The notes beneath the pieces are model-generated. The model did no database searches. It saw only the letters and a list, made by a program, of their open reading frames with translations, and was not told the origin of the DNA. This document shows positions 7,574-17,789 of a stretch of 64,000 bases of DNA, one piece after another (the first letter of the stretch is position 1; each line of letters begins with the position of its first letter). The position numbers were made by a program, and so were the translations under genes. Source of the DNA: Roseovarius sp. M141 (GTDB taxonomy: Bacteria; Pseudomonadota; Alphaproteobacteria; Rhodobacterales; Rhodobacteraceae); NCBI RefSeq assembly GCF_024355225.1, contig NZ_VCNH01000008.1:372001-436000 (forward strand). The letters run 5' to 3'.

Positions 7574-9154
7574 TCAGGCGTCCGGCATGGCGGAGGGAAT
7601 CCACCAGTCGCGGCCGCGCGGGGTGTCGATATATTCCGGCCAGCGGAAATGAATGGGCGGGTCGTAATCACACAGCGGCGGCAGCCATTTGTCGCCGCCG
7701 ATCCCGCCGCCGGTTCGGTCCTTGAACTCCTCCATCGCCGCATCGCGCGCGCCCCTGTCCTCGAGCAGGCGCAGCGCCGACAGGGCGCAGACACGCGCCG
7801 CCGTGCGGACCATCGGATCAATCGTCGCCGGAATCCCGCCGAGCGCGTTCATCACCCAGTTCGGATAGGGTGCGCCGTTCGATTTCAGCGCCGGGCGCGC
7901 GATGTAGAATCGGGCCAGCGGGGCGTGCCAGCTCATGTCGGTATAATCGTCAGAGGTGCTGTTCAGCTGGCTGGGCGGCAGATCGCGGCGCAGGATCGCT
8001 TCGGCGTCCTGCGGGGCGATCAGGCGGCTCATCTCGTCGATGAATGGCTCTGCCATAGGGGGTTGCGCCAGGTTTTGCTGAATCTCCTGCGCGACCCTGA
8101 CCGCATCCGCGCCCCATTGCGGCGCACCGGCAGCTTGCAATGCGTCCCAGACGACATTCGCCATCGCGTGGTTCGCCAGACCGGGGCGCGACTTGCAGAC
8201 CCAGTGCCGCTCCCACCGGCAGCCGGTCATCGCGGCCACCGCCTCGGCGTTGCGATCCAGCGCGGCTGTCAGCTGCTCGGCCATCTCGACGGTCGGCGTG
8301 CGCATCATGTATTGCAGCTCGGCCAGACCGGCAGGCTGGTTGTCGGCGGTGGCCTGCCCGGCGGTCAGAATCGCCTCGGAGATCGACCAGCCGCCCTGAT
8401 GCGGCAGCATGGATTCGCGCAGCGCCTTGGACAGGGAATACATCTGCACCAGCGCCTCGGAGGCGCCCGGCGCGCGGATGGCGCTATGGGATTGCGGGAT
8501 CGGCGCGCCATCGCCCGCGCCCCACGTCTCGGGGGCATCACAGACAAAGCGGTAGATCATCGAATAGGCCGCGCCGCAGTGGGTATCCCAGCGCACCGTG
8601 TTGCACATCGGCAGCATGTAGAACGGGTGGAACGACAGAATCGCCGCCAGCCCGTCATAATACCCCTTGGCGGCATGAATCGGCTTTGACCCGCGCACCT
8701 TCTCCGCAGGCTCGCCGGTGAATCGCAGGCCGCCCCTGATGCCCTTGGCCTCCATCGCGGCCTTTGTCGCCAGCAAGCCGCCAAGCGCGCCGATGCCCAG
8801 CCCGGAATGCGGATCGGTATGGCCGCCCGCCTGATAGCCCAGCCCCTTTCGCGGCGCGCGGTGAGTCGCGGCGGCCTGACAATTGCCCGGAATCGCGTCA
8901 TATTCGCCATACATGCCGATGATCGGTCCATCGCCGTTCGACCATTCGGCGCAGAAGGCCGTGGGCATTCCGCCCGACCCTTCCTCGACCGTAAACCCCT
9001 CGGCGCGTAGCCGTTTCACATACCATTCAGCCGAGCGGTATTCGCGCCACGCGGTTTCGCCATAGCCGAAAATGATGCTGCACCAGTCCGAAAGCTCGGG
9101 CATGCGGGCATCGATAATGCCAAGGGCGTGGCTCTGCGCGTCATTCAATGTCAT
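7574..9154 (-). CDS. M20-family amidohydrolase, AbgB-like
   Basis: The start is the ATG complementary to 9152-9154 with AGGAGG 6 nt upstream, giving 526 residues. Features of the M20 AbgB-like subgroup are GMYGEYDAIPG (metal-binding DxxP replaced by EYDA), HTDPHSGLG, a lid domain around residues 210-340, and a late TSDDYTDMSWH motif. Relatives include the p-aminobenzoyl-glutamate hydrolase subunit AbgB and amidohydrolases acting on N-acylated amino acids. Paired with the pentein enzyme 13 bp downstream, it may release an amino acid from a peptide-like or acylated guanidino compound. It is divergent from the LysR gene at 9276, its likely regulator. Confidence 0.8.
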   Translation of the reverse strand: MTLNDAQSHALGIIDARMPELSDWCSIIFGYGETAWREYRSAEWYVKRLRAEGFTVEEGSGGMPTAFCAEWSNGDGPIIGMYGEYDAIPGNCQAAATHRAPRKGLGYQAGGHTDPHSGLGIGALGGLLATKAAMEAKGIRGGLRFTGEPAEKVRGSKPIHAAKGYYDGLAAILSFHPFYMLPMCNTVRWDTHCGAAYSMIYRFVCDAPETWGAGDGAPIPQSHSAIRAPGASEALVQMYSLSKALRESMLPHQGGWSISEAILTAGQATADNQPAGLAELQYMMRTPTVEMAEQLTAALDRNAEAVAAMTGCRWERHWVCKSRPGLANHAMANVVWDALQAAGAPQWGADAVRVAQEIQQNLAQPPMAEPFIDEMSRLIAPQDAEAILRRDLPPSQLNSTSDDYTDMSWHAPLARFYIARPALKSNGAPYPNWVMNALGGIPATIDPMVRTAARVCALSALRLLEDRGARDAAMEEFKDRTGGGIGGDKWLPPLCDYDPPIHFRWPEYIDTPRGRDWWIPSAMPDA

Positions 9155-9211
9155 CGGCGTCCTCCTGAGTGCAGAGTTAGCCAGCGCAGCGGCCCGCTTC
9201 ATAGTGAAACC

Positions 9212-9231
9212 TTTTGCTTGCATCGGCAAAA
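9212..9231. promoter_or_regulatory. LysR-type operator candidate between divergent genes
   Basis: A perfect inverted repeat TTTTGC-N8-GCAAAA lies in the 121-bp gap between the M20 gene (minus) and the LysR gene (plus). Its right half continues the string TCGGCAAA (9223-9230), which recurs in the dyad at 10177-10193 ahead of the ABC operon. Confidence 0.55.
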
Positions 9232-9275
9232 TTTACTCACCTAACTGGTTAAAATAGTCCTGATCGGAGCCCGCC

Positions 9276-10166
9276 ATGTCCCGCATCCCGTCGACCCAGG
9301 CCCTGCGCGCGCTGGAATGTTTCGCGCGGCACGGCACCGTCTGGGGCGCCGCGGACGAGCTGAACCTGACCCGCAGCGCGGTCAGCCACCAGCTGCGCCT
9401 GCTGGAACGCGACCTTGGCTTTGCGCTGTTTAACCGGGTCGGCACGCGGATCGAGCTGACGCCGCGCGGGCGCGCCTATGCCGCCGATGTGCGCAGCGCG
9501 CTGTCGGTCATCGCCGGATCGGCGGCGCGCAACGCCGGCCATGGCCTGTCGGGGCAGTTGACGGTCAGTTGCACGCCGGGCTTTGCCGCCTTTTGGCTGG
9601 CCCCCCGAATCGGCGAATTTCGCGCGATTTGCCCCGATGTCGATCTGCATATCGTCACGCCACGTCGGCTTGATGATGTGTCCAATCCCGATGTTGACCT
9701 CTTCATTACCTTCGGCGACGGCACCATGCAGGGGCTCGAGGTCGAGCTGTTGCAGGAGGTCGATTTCGCCCCCTTGGTTAGCCCCGTTCTGGCAAACCGT
9801 CTTGGCGGTGTGAAAACGCCACAGGATCTGCTGCGCACGGACCTTCTGCATCTGGGCGACAACGCCGACTGGCGCCGCTGGATGAAAGCGGCCGGATTGC
9901 CGCAGGCCGCCGCCGACAAGGGGCCGGTCTTTGCCGACATGAACCTGGTCTATGCCGCCACGATCGCCGGACAGGGCGTGTCGATGGGCGACATATTCAT
10001 CTGCAACGGCGCGATGGATACCGGGCAGCTGATCCGCGTGACCGATATCCAGATAAAATCACCCGGCTCGTACTATCTGGGTATCCCGACGCAAAAACAG
10101 GGGCTGGAGCCGGCCCGCGCCTTTCGCAGCTGGATCATCGGCGCATTGCCCCAGCGCAACAGATAG
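9276..10166 (+). CDS. LysR-family transcriptional regulator (GcvA-like)
   Basis: The 296-residue protein has an N-terminal winged HTH (residues 5-65; motif LTRSAVSHQLRLLERDLG, then FNRVGTRIELTPRG) and a periplasmic-binding-like effector domain (from ~residue 90). The N-terminal TQALRALECFARHGTVWGAA is typical of the GcvA subgroup. It sits between the pentein/M20 operon (divergent) and the ABC transporter operon (same strand, 100 bp downstream), and similar dyads precede both, so it probably controls both. The ligand is unknown; a guanidino or polyamine-like compound is the best guess. Confidence 0.9.
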   Translation: MSRIPSTQALRALECFARHGTVWGAADELNLTRSAVSHQLRLLERDLGFALFNRVGTRIELTPRGRAYAADVRSALSVIAGSAARNAGHGLSGQLTVSCTPGFAAFWLAPRIGEFRAICPDVDLHIVTPRRLDDVSNPDVDLFITFGDGTMQGLEVELLQEVDFAPLVSPVLANRLGGVKTPQDLLRTDLLHLGDNADWRRWMKAAGLPQAAADKGPVFADMNLVYAATIAGQGVSMGDIFICNGAMDTGQLIRVTDIQIKSPGSYYLGIPTQKQGLEPARAFRSWIIGALPQRNR

Positions 10167-10176
10167 GATGCCCTTC

Positions 10177-10193
10177 GGCAAATCAAATTTGCC
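10177..10193. promoter_or_regulatory. Operator-like dyad upstream of ABC operon
   Basis: A perfect palindrome GGCAAAT-CAA-ATTTGCC lies 11 bp after the LysR stop and 73 bp before the ATPase start. It shares TCGGCAAA with the dyad at 9212-9231, suggesting the same regulator. Confidence 0.55.
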
Positions 10194-10266
10194 AAAGGAG
10201 ATAAAACAATTCGTTTGCCCCGGCGCGCCGCGCGCCTCTACGCTCAAACCTCAAAGGGGGTGTGCA

Positions 10267-11334
10267 ATGACGCAGAAAACCCGTGCCGCCGAGATCGGCG
10301 TTCAGGGCATCGGCAAGGACTTTGGCGACTTCACCGCGCTGAGTGACATCTCGCTGACCATCGGGCGGGGCGAATTTCTGACGCTGCTCGGCCCGTCCGG
10401 ATCGGGCAAGACGACGTTCCTGATGGTCCTGGCCGGATTCGAAGAGGCGACGCGCGGCAGCATGACGCTGGACGGTGCGCCGATGACTGACGTGCCTGCC
10501 GAAAAGCGCGGGTTCGGCATGGTGTTTCAGGGCTATGCCCTGTTCCCGCACATGACGGTCGAGCAGAACATCGCCTTCCCGCTCAAGGTGCAAAGACGCA
10601 GCGCGCAGCAGATAAAGGCGCGCGTGTCCGAGATTGTCGAGATGGTCGGCCTGGGCGGTCATGGCCACAAGCGCCCCACCGCGCTGTCGGGCGGGCAACA
10701 GCAGCGCGTCGCCTTGGCGCGCGCGCTGGCCTGCGAGCCACCGGTAATGCTGCTGGACGAGCCGTTCTCGGCCTTGGACAAGAACCTGCGCGGCCAGATG
10801 CAGGACGAGGTGCGCCGCCTGCACCGCGAGACGGGGACCACCTTTGTCTTTGTCACCCACGACCAGTCCGAGGCACTGGCGCTATCATCGCGCGTCGCCA
10901 TTTTCGAGCGCGGCAGATTGCAACAACTGGCCCCCCCGCGCGAGATTTACGAGCGACCCGAGAACCGTTTTGTCGCGGAGTTTCTGGGCGATATCAACCT
11001 GCTGCCGCTGACGGGCCTGAGCCGCGACGGCGATATGCAGGTGGGCCATTTTGGCGGACGCACCCTGCGCGCGGCGGGCCATGCGGACGGCGATACGCTG
11101 GCCGTTCGGCCCGAATACATGGCCCTCGGAACCGCCGCGCCCGATACCGGCAACGCGATCCCCGCCACCGTAACCGACCTGACATATCTGGGCGCCGACA
11201 CGCGCATCGATCTCAGCGGTCCCGAGGGCTGCGCGATCATTCTGACGCATCCCACCGACAAACTGCCCGAGGGTCTGGCCCCCGGCAGCAACATCTGGGC
11301 CAGCTGGCCCGAGCAAAAGGGATTCCTGCTGTAA
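10267..11334 (+). CDS. ABC transporter ATPase, spermidine/putrescine (PotA) type
   Basis: The start is the ATG at 10267 behind a GGGGG site; upstream codons run through the operator and are not used. The 355-residue protein has Walker A GPSGSGKT (42-49), a Q-loop in VFQGYALFPHMTVEQN, signature LSGGQQQRVALARA (140-), Walker B VMLLDEPFSALD (160-) and the switch His in VFVTHDQSEA. A C-terminal TOBE-like region (~280-350) is typical of PotA/FbpC importers. It powers the two permeases and the binding protein encoded next. The operon order is ATPase, binding protein, permease, permease. Confidence 0.92.
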   Translation: MTQKTRAAEIGVQGIGKDFGDFTALSDISLTIGRGEFLTLLGPSGSGKTTFLMVLAGFEEATRGSMTLDGAPMTDVPAEKRGFGMVFQGYALFPHMTVEQNIAFPLKVQRRSAQQIKARVSEIVEMVGLGGHGHKRPTALSGGQQQRVALARALACEPPVMLLDEPFSALDKNLRGQMQDEVRRLHRETGTTFVFVTHDQSEALALSSRVAIFERGRLQQLAPPREIYERPENRFVAEFLGDINLLPLTGLSRDGDMQVGHFGGRTLRAAGHADGDTLAVRPEYMALGTAAPDTGNAIPATVTDLTYLGADTRIDLSGPEGCAIILTHPTDKLPEGLAPGSNIWASWPEQKGFLL

Positions 11335-11378
11335 AACGGGAACCACCAATAATCACTGCCAACATGGGAAAAATAACA

Positions 11379-12500
11379 ATGAAACCGACCGATACATTCA
11401 CCGACGACCAGCTGGAGCTGCTGGCCGACAAGGCCCGTCAGGGCAAGATCAGCCGCCGCAAGTTCACCCAATTGGGCGCGGCGCTTTTGGGCAGCGCCGC
11501 GCTGGCCTCGCGCGGGATGCCCGCGCTGGCCGCTGACGGGCAGCTTGTCTTTGTCAGCTGGGGTGGAGACGCCGTCGATGCCTATGACGACGCCTATGGC
11601 AAACCGTTCGAGGAGGCGACAGGCATCCGCGTGCGTCAGGACGGCTCCGGACCGACCGAGGGCGCGATTCAGGCCCAGTTCGAGAGCGGCAATCCCACGT
11701 GGGACATCGTCGATGCCGACGCTTTCTCGGCCGAATCACTGGGCAAGAAGGGCATGATCGAACCGATCGATTACGATGTCGTCGACAAGTCCAAGATGCG
11801 CGACGGATTTGGCTGGGAATACTCCGCCTCCAGCTATTTCTTCAGCTACGTCATCGCCTATGACGCCACGAAATTCGGGGACAACCCACCGACCTCGATG
11901 GCTGATTTCTTTGACACCGAGCAATTTCCCGGCAAGCGGGCGATGTATAAGTGGGGCACCGGTGTGTGGGAAGCGCTGCTGATGGGCGACGGGGTGGCGC
12001 AGGCCGATCTCTACCCGCTGGATCTGGAGCGCGCGCACAACAAGCTGAGGGATTTCAAACAGCATGTCATCAGCTTCTGGGGCAACGGCGCCGAAAGCCA
12101 GACCCTGATGCTGAACGGCGAGGCGTCGATGGCGCTGATCTGGTCCACCCGCGCCCGCCTGCTGGATCAGGACACCGATGGCGACGTGAAATTCATCTGG
12201 CAGGACGGTGTCATCTCGCCGGGTGCGATGGCGGTGATCAAGGGCAATCCGGGCGGCAGTGACGCGGCAATGAAATTCATCGCCTCTGCGCAGGACCCAG
12301 AAAAGCAGCTGGTGATGTTCGACATGCTGTCCCAAGGCCCCGCAAACCCCGCCACCGACGATCTGATCCCCGAAGACGAGCGCCGCTTCAACCCGGTCGC
12401 GCCCGATAATTACGCACAGCAGGTCGCGTTGGACGTCGCGTGGTACGAGGAAAACTACGGCGACGCGCTGAACGAATATCTCGCCATCGTTTCGGCCTGA
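11379..12500 (+). CDS. ABC transporter substrate-binding protein, PotD/PotF-like
   Basis: The ATG at 11379 is preferred over one 15 bp upstream because GGGAAA precedes it. The N-terminus carries a twin-arginine-like signal (SRRKFTQLGAALLGSAAL, cleavage after ALA). The mature part begins DGQLVFVSWGGDAVDAYDDA, the usual opening of extracellular polyamine-type binding proteins (family 1/8), and later has NGEASMALIWSTRARLL. It would capture a cationic substrate in the periplasm for the permeases. The context (pentein and M20 enzymes under a shared operator) points to guanidino or arginine-derived compounds rather than plain polyamines; this is inference. Confidence 0.88.
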   Translation: MKPTDTFTDDQLELLADKARQGKISRRKFTQLGAALLGSAALASRGMPALAADGQLVFVSWGGDAVDAYDDAYGKPFEEATGIRVRQDGSGPTEGAIQAQFESGNPTWDIVDADAFSAESLGKKGMIEPIDYDVVDKSKMRDGFGWEYSASSYFFSYVIAYDATKFGDNPPTSMADFFDTEQFPGKRAMYKWGTGVWEALLMGDGVAQADLYPLDLERAHNKLRDFKQHVISFWGNGAESQTLMLNGEASMALIWSTRARLLDQDTDGDVKFIWQDGVISPGAMAVIKGNPGGSDAAMKFIASAQDPEKQLVMFDMLSQGPANPATDDLIPEDERRFNPVAPDNYAQQVALDVAWYEENYGDALNEYLAIVSA

Positions 12501-12516
12501 CAGCCAATGTCCGATA

Positions 12517-12540
12517 CCGCCCCGGCCCCTGCCGGGGCGG
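12517..12540 (+). other. Strong intercistronic hairpin after binding-protein gene
   Basis: A perfect 10-bp stem, CCGCCCCGGC with GCCGGGGCGG around CCCT, has no T-tract. Such hairpins between a binding-protein gene and its permease genes commonly stabilise the upstream message or attenuate read-through, giving more binding protein than permease. Confidence 0.6.
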
Positions 12541-12555
12541 CCCCGCTGTGATAGG

Positions 12556-13380
12556 ATGCCCATGACCAATATCCGCCCCATGATCCTGCTGGCGCCGCTG
12601 CTGATGTTCCTTTCGCTGGCCTATATGCTGCCCTTCGCAGGCGTCATCGGCTGGAGCGTGACCATCCCGGAACCGGGCTTGCAGAACTATGCGGCGGCGC
12701 TGACGGATCCGCTGATCCTGTCGGTCTTTTGGCGGACCTTGCGCATCTGCGCGGTGGTCACGGCGATCTCGGTCGCGATGGGCTATCTGCTGTCGCTCCT
12801 GTGGGTGCGCGGCACGCCATTGGTGCGCACGCTGACCGAGCTTTGCATCCTCATCCCGTTCTGGATTTCCGTGCTGACCCGCGCCTTTGGGTGGCTGGCA
12901 CTGCTGTCCAGTCGCGGCCTGCTGAACGGCTGGCTCGAGGGGCTGGGCATCATCGATGACCCCTTGCGCCTTGTGCGCAACGAATTTGGCGTGATCGTCG
13001 GCATGGTGCATTTCATGATCCCCTTCGCGGTGTTTCCGCTGGCCTCGGCCATGCGCAACGTGGACGAGCGTGTGCTGCTGGCCGCGCGCGGCATGGGTGC
13101 CAGCCGCACGCGCACCTTCTGGCAGGTATTCGTCCCGATGACGGCGGCGGGCATCATGGGCGCGGCGCTGCTGGTGTTCGTCTTTGCCATCGGGTTCTTC
13201 ATCACGCCCGCCATCCTGGGCGGCGGGCGCAGCGTGATGGTGGCCGAAATGATCTATCTGCGCATTTTCCAAAGCCCCGACTGGGGGCTGGCGGCGGCGG
13301 TCAGCGTGATCCTGATGGTCGCGATCTCGGCCCTGCTGGCGCTGCTGCTGAAACAGCTTAGCCCCAAGGACGCCAAATGA
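12556..13380 (+). CDS. ABC transporter permease, PotB-like
   Basis: The 274-residue product has six predicted membrane segments. The cytoplasmic EAA-type loop is present as LLAARGMGASRTRTFWQVFV (~residues 175-195), which contacts the ATPase. The N-terminus IRPMILLAPLLMFLSLAYMLP is typical of the PotB/PotH subunit. Either ATG at 12556 or the second Met (12562) could be the start. Its stop overlaps the next start by ATGA. Confidence 0.88.
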   Translation: MPMTNIRPMILLAPLLMFLSLAYMLPFAGVIGWSVTIPEPGLQNYAAALTDPLILSVFWRTLRICAVVTAISVAMGYLLSLLWVRGTPLVRTLTELCILIPFWISVLTRAFGWLALLSSRGLLNGWLEGLGIIDDPLRLVRNEFGVIVGMVHFMIPFAVFPLASAMRNVDERVLLAARGMGASRTRTFWQVFVPMTAAGIMGAALLVFVFAIGFFITPAILGGGRSVMVAEMIYLRIFQSPDWGLAAAVSVILMVAISALLALLLKQLSPKDAK

Positions 13381-14186
13381 TCCGCCTGCGCCCCGGCCTG
13401 CTGGCCACGATCCTGGCCGTTCTTATTGGCATCTTCATGCTGCTGCCGCTGCTGTCGGTGGTCCCGGTGTCGTTTACGCCCAAGCGGTTCCTGTCGATCC
13501 CCGAGGGCGCGCTGTCGTTGCGCCATTACCGCACCCTGATCGAGGACCGCGAGTGGATCGAGGGGATCTGGCTGTCGCTGCGCGTGGGTGTTCTGTCAGC
13601 CACCTTCGCCACGGCGCTGGCCACGTTCTTCAGCCTTGGCATCTGGATGTTCCGGCCCCGCTTTGCCGGCCTGTTGATGGGGATTGCCCTGCTGCCGATG
13701 GTCGCGCCGCCGGTCGTGTCGGCGCTGACGCTCTATTTCTTTCTCATCACATTGACCAAGTTCAACGGCGTCGTCGCCTATGACACGCTTTTGGGCGTGG
13801 CGCTGGCCCATTCGGTGATGATCCTGCCCTTCGCCGTGGTGCTGGTCAGCGTGTCGCTGGCGCAGGTGGACCGGCGGATGGACCTTGCCGCGCGGGCAAT
13901 GGGGGCCTCGCTGGCAACCCGCGTCTTCAAGGTGATCCTGCCCAATATCAAGTTCGGCGTGATCGCGTCCTTCTTCCTGACCTTCGTGCTGTCATGGGAG
14001 GAGATCGCAGTGACCATCTTCATCACCTCGGTCGACGCCGTCACCCTACCCCGCCTGATGTGGCAGGGCCTGCGCGACAATATCGACCCCGCCATCGCCG
14101 CGATATCCGTGATCCTGATCCTGATCGTAGCAACGGTGGTGATCGCCCGTTCAGCGGTGACCGCGATAAGAAACCGTGGCGCCTGA
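13377..14186 (+). CDS. ABC transporter permease, PotC-like
   Basis: The 269-residue permease starts in a 4-bp overlap with the previous gene. It has six membrane segments; the EAA loop is DLAARAMGASLATRVFKVIL (~residues 165-185). It is the second half of the heterodimeric channel and the last gene of the operon. A weak AGCCCG/CGGGCT hairpin lies at 14211-14235 but has no T-tract. Confidence 0.88.
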   Translation: MIRLRPGLLATILAVLIGIFMLLPLLSVVPVSFTPKRFLSIPEGALSLRHYRTLIEDREWIEGIWLSLRVGVLSATFATALATFFSLGIWMFRPRFAGLLMGIALLPMVAPPVVSALTLYFFLITLTKFNGVVAYDTLLGVALAHSVMILPFAVVLVSVSLAQVDRRMDLAARAMGASLATRVFKVILPNIKFGVIASFFLTFVLSWEEIAVTIFITSVDAVTLPRLMWQGLRDNIDPAIAAISVILILIVATVVIARSAVTAIRNRGA

Positions 14187-14251
14187 GCGCCGCCGCCCCT
14201 GACCGCCTGATGCAGCCCGCTCGCGATTTTCGGGCTTGACGCAGCCTCGTA

Positions 14252-14271
14252 ATATCTAGAACTCTGGATAT
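14252..14271. promoter_or_regulatory. Probable ArsR operator
   Basis: The imperfect palindrome ATATCTAGAA-CTCTGGATAT (8 of 10 positions paired) ends immediately before the arsR ATG. AT-rich dyads overlapping the promoter/start are the usual ArsR site, consistent with autorepression relieved by arsenite. TTGAC occurs at 14236 but I cannot pair it with a correctly spaced -10. Confidence 0.55.
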
Positions 14272-14601
14272 ATGGATAAGAATCACGCTCTCGATGCCTT
14301 TGCGGCTCTCAGCCAACCCACCCGTCTCGACGTGTTCCGCCTGCTGATCAAGGCCGCAGAAGCGGGCATGTCGGCTGGGGACATCAGCGATACCCTAGGG
14401 GTTCGCCAGAACACGATGTCGGCCAACCTGTCGATTCTGGCCCGCTCCGGCCTGATCCGCAGCGCGCGCGAAGGCCGCAGCATCCGCTATTTCGCCGACA
14501 TGCACGGCTTGCGCGGCCTGCTTGCTTTTCTGATGGAGGATTGCTGCGGTGGGCGCCCCGAGCTGTGCCAGCCCATCCTGGATGAACTGGCCTGTGTATG
14601 A
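14272..14601 (+). CDS. arsR: ArsR-family arsenite-responsive repressor
   Basis: The 109-residue winged-helix protein has recognition region LGVRQNTMSANLSILARSGL (43-62) and wing REGRSIRYF. Its metal site is not the classical ELCVCDL; instead there is a C-terminal cluster Cys91-Cys92, Cys99 and Cys108 (EDCCGGRPELC), the kind of As(III) site seen in CC-type ArsR proteins such as that of Acidithiobacillus. It heads the operon arsR-acr3-arsC-arsH and should repress it from the dyad just upstream. Confidence 0.92.
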   Translation: MDKNHALDAFAALSQPTRLDVFRLLIKAAEAGMSAGDISDTLGVRQNTMSANLSILARSGLIRSAREGRSIRYFADMHGLRGLLAFLMEDCCGGRPELCQPILDELACV

Positions 14602-14644
14602 ACGCTGCCAAACCTGACGGAACTCCAACCCGCGAAAGACAGAC

Positions 14645-15708
<1,064 letters not shown>

Positions 15709-15712
<4 letters not shown>

Positions 15713-16131
15713 GCATCGTCATCCACCACAACCCCGACTGCGGCACCTCGCGCAACGTGCTGGCGATCATCGAGGCTTCGGGCGCGGCGCCGGTGGTCAT
15801 CGACTATCTCGAAACCGGCTGGACCCGTCCGCAGCTTCTGGCCCTGTTCGCGGCTGCCGGGCTGACGCCCCGCACCGCCCTGCGCACGACGAAATCCCCG
15901 GCAGAGGCGTTGGGGCTGCTCGCCCCCTGCGTCAGCGACGAGACGCTGCTGTCGGCGATGCTGGAACACCCGGTTTTGGTCAATCGCCCCATCGTCTGCG
16001 CGCCCAAGGGCGTCCGGCTCTGCCGCCCGAGCGAGGCGGTATTGGATCTTCTTGACCGTCTGCCCCCCGGCCCGATGGTCAAAGAGGACGGCACGCCACT
16101 GATCGACACGGAGGGAAACCGCGTTGGCTGA
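15709..16131 (+). CDS. arsC: Arsenate reductase, glutaredoxin-linked
   Basis: The 140-residue ArsC/Spx-type protein has catalytic Cys11 in [11 protein letters not shown] and the conserved NRPIV (residues ~88-92) with its arginine. It reduces arsenate to arsenite using glutathione and glutaredoxin, supplying the substrate of the neighbouring ACR3 pump. The start overlaps the acr3 stop by ATGA, so the longer in-frame upstream extension is not used. Confidence 0.93.
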
Positions 16132-16834
16132 TACTGCGAACATCCAAGACCGGCATTTCCACGCGATCGACACCGATCGTCTGTTGCCGCCCGAACGGGC
16201 GCCACACGCCCCGCGCATCCTGTTGCTCTACGGCTCGCTCAGGGACCGCTCGTTCAGTCGGTTGATGACCGAAGAAGCGGCCCGCATCCTGACGCGGTTC
16301 GGGGCCGAGACACGCACCTTTTGCCCCTCGGGCCTTCCCCTTCCGGACGACGCAGGCGCCGATCATCCCAAGGTGCAGGAGCTGCGTGATCTGGTCACAT
16401 GGTCCGAAGGCATGGTCTGGTGTTCGCCCGAGCGGCATGGCGCCATGACCGGCATCATGAAAACGCAGATCGACTGGATCCCGCTATCGCTCGGCGGTGT
16501 GCGCCCGACGCAGGGCAAGACGCTGGCCGTCATGCAGGTCAGCGGCGGCTCGCAGAGCTTCAACGCGGTCAACCAGCTGCGCATCCTCGGGCGCTGGATG
16601 CGTCTGCTGACCATTCCGAACCAGTCCTCGACGCCCAAGGCGTTTCTGGAGTTCGACGATAACGGCCGCATGAAGCCCTCGCCGTTCTACGACAGGGTGG
16701 TTGATGTCATGGAGGAGTTGATGAAGTTCACGATGCTCACCCGCGACAATAAGGCCTACCTCCTGGACCGCTACAGCGAGCGCAAGGAAAGCGCTGCCGA
16801 CCTGTCCGAAAGGGTCAACCAGAACGCGATATGA
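16124..16834 (+). CDS. arsH: ArsH NADPH-dependent FMN reductase
   Basis: The start is a TTG at 16124, 8 nt after GGAGGG, overlapping the arsC end by 8 bp. The 236-residue flavodoxin-fold protein carries the FMN phosphate loop [11 protein letters not shown] (36-46), [11 protein letters not shown] and the ArsH signature [22 protein letters not shown]. ArsH oxidises trivalent organoarsenicals or acts as a quinone/FMN reductase. It closes the operon. Confidence 0.93.
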   Translation: MADTANIQDRHFHAIDTDRLLPPERAPHAPRILLLYGSLRDRSFSRLMTEEAARILTRFGAETRTFCPSGLPLPDDAGADHPKVQELRDLVTWSEGMVWCSPERHGAMTGIMKTQIDWIPLSLGGVRPTQGKTLAVMQVSGGSQSFNAVNQLRILGRWMRLLTIPNQSSTPKAFLEFDDNGRMKPSPFYDRVVDVMEELMKFTMLTRDNKAYLLDRYSERKESAADLSERVNQNAI

Positions 16835-16907
16835 CAGGGGCACCCGGCATTACGTCAATCAATCCGGGCCTTTTCCGCCTCCGCGCAACCGGGCCATAAC
16901 GCGACAG

Positions 16908-17789
16908 CTACGCCTCAGATGCGGCTTTTGCGGCGAACCATTCAATGACAGCCCGCAGTGATGACGGGTCGCGCCTCGCTCCGCGCAGGGACAGCAAATA
17001 GAAATCATGTTCACCGCGCAGCATCTCGGGGGCAACCTGCACCAGATGATTTGCGGCAATGTCGCGTTTTGCGAGGAAACTGCTGACGAGGGCCACCCCC
17101 TGACCCGAAAGCGCGGCGTCAATGGCGAGGGCGGTCTGGTTCAAACGCAACCCGTGGCCTCCGCGATCCTCCAGCTTCATATTTTTCAGAAACGCCGACC
17201 ATAGATCGTGGGAATCGTGCAGCTTGGGCAGGCATGACAGCGCTTCCGGGTCGAGCGGCACGCAGTGCCCCGCAACAAGCGAGGGGGCCGCCACGGCGAT
17301 GATCTCCTGACGGAAAAGGCGGACCGCCTCCAGCGCAGCGCCGAACGGCGGATGCCCCTGGCGGATGGCCAGATCGATCCCGTCACTGTGAAAACTCGAT
17401 ACCTTTTCCGTGGCGAGGATGCGCAGGTCGATCTCGGGATGTGCGGTCGAAAAATCCGGCAGGTTCGGGATCAGCCACTTTGCGGCAAAGGTCGGCGTGA
17501 CGCTGACCACGACCTTGCCCGGCTCGGGGCGCAAGGTTTCCGTGGCGGCCCGTAATTCCTCAAATGCCGTGGCGATACGCGCATGATAGCTGCGCCCCGA
17601 TGGCGTGAACGCCAGCCCCTTCGGCATCCTTTCGAACAGCGCAATCCCTAGATGCGCCTCAAGCTGCCGCACCTGCTGCGCGACGGCTCCTTGGGTCACG
17701 CCCAGATCATCCGCGGCGGCGCGAAAGTTCAGATGACGGCCAGCCACGTCAAAGGCCCGCAACGCGTTGAGGGGCGGAATCTGGTTCAT
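16908..17789 (-). CDS. LysR-family regulator (GcvA-like)
   Basis: The 293-residue protein begins with the GcvA-subgroup opening PPLNALRAFDVAGRHLNFRA. The HTH is VTQGAVAQQVRQLEAHLG (residues ~31-48) followed by FERMPKGLAFTPSG, and an effector-binding domain follows. It is transcribed divergently from the SDR gene at 17888, and a 25-bp dyad overlaps its own start region (17790-17814), so SDR control plus autoregulation is likely. Confidence 0.9.
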   Translation of the reverse strand: MNQIPPLNALRAFDVAGRHLNFRAAADDLGVTQGAVAQQVRQLEAHLGIALFERMPKGLAFTPSGRSYHARIATAFEELRAATETLRPEPGKVVVSVTPTFAAKWLIPNLPDFSTAHPEIDLRILATEKVSSFHSDGIDLAIRQGHPPFGAALEAVRLFRQEIIAVAAPSLVAGHCVPLDPEALSCLPKLHDSHDLWSAFLKNMKLEDRGGHGLRLNQTALAIDAALSGQGVALVSSFLAKRDIAANHLVQVAPEMLRGEHDFYLLSLRGARRDPSSLRAVIEWFAAKAASEA

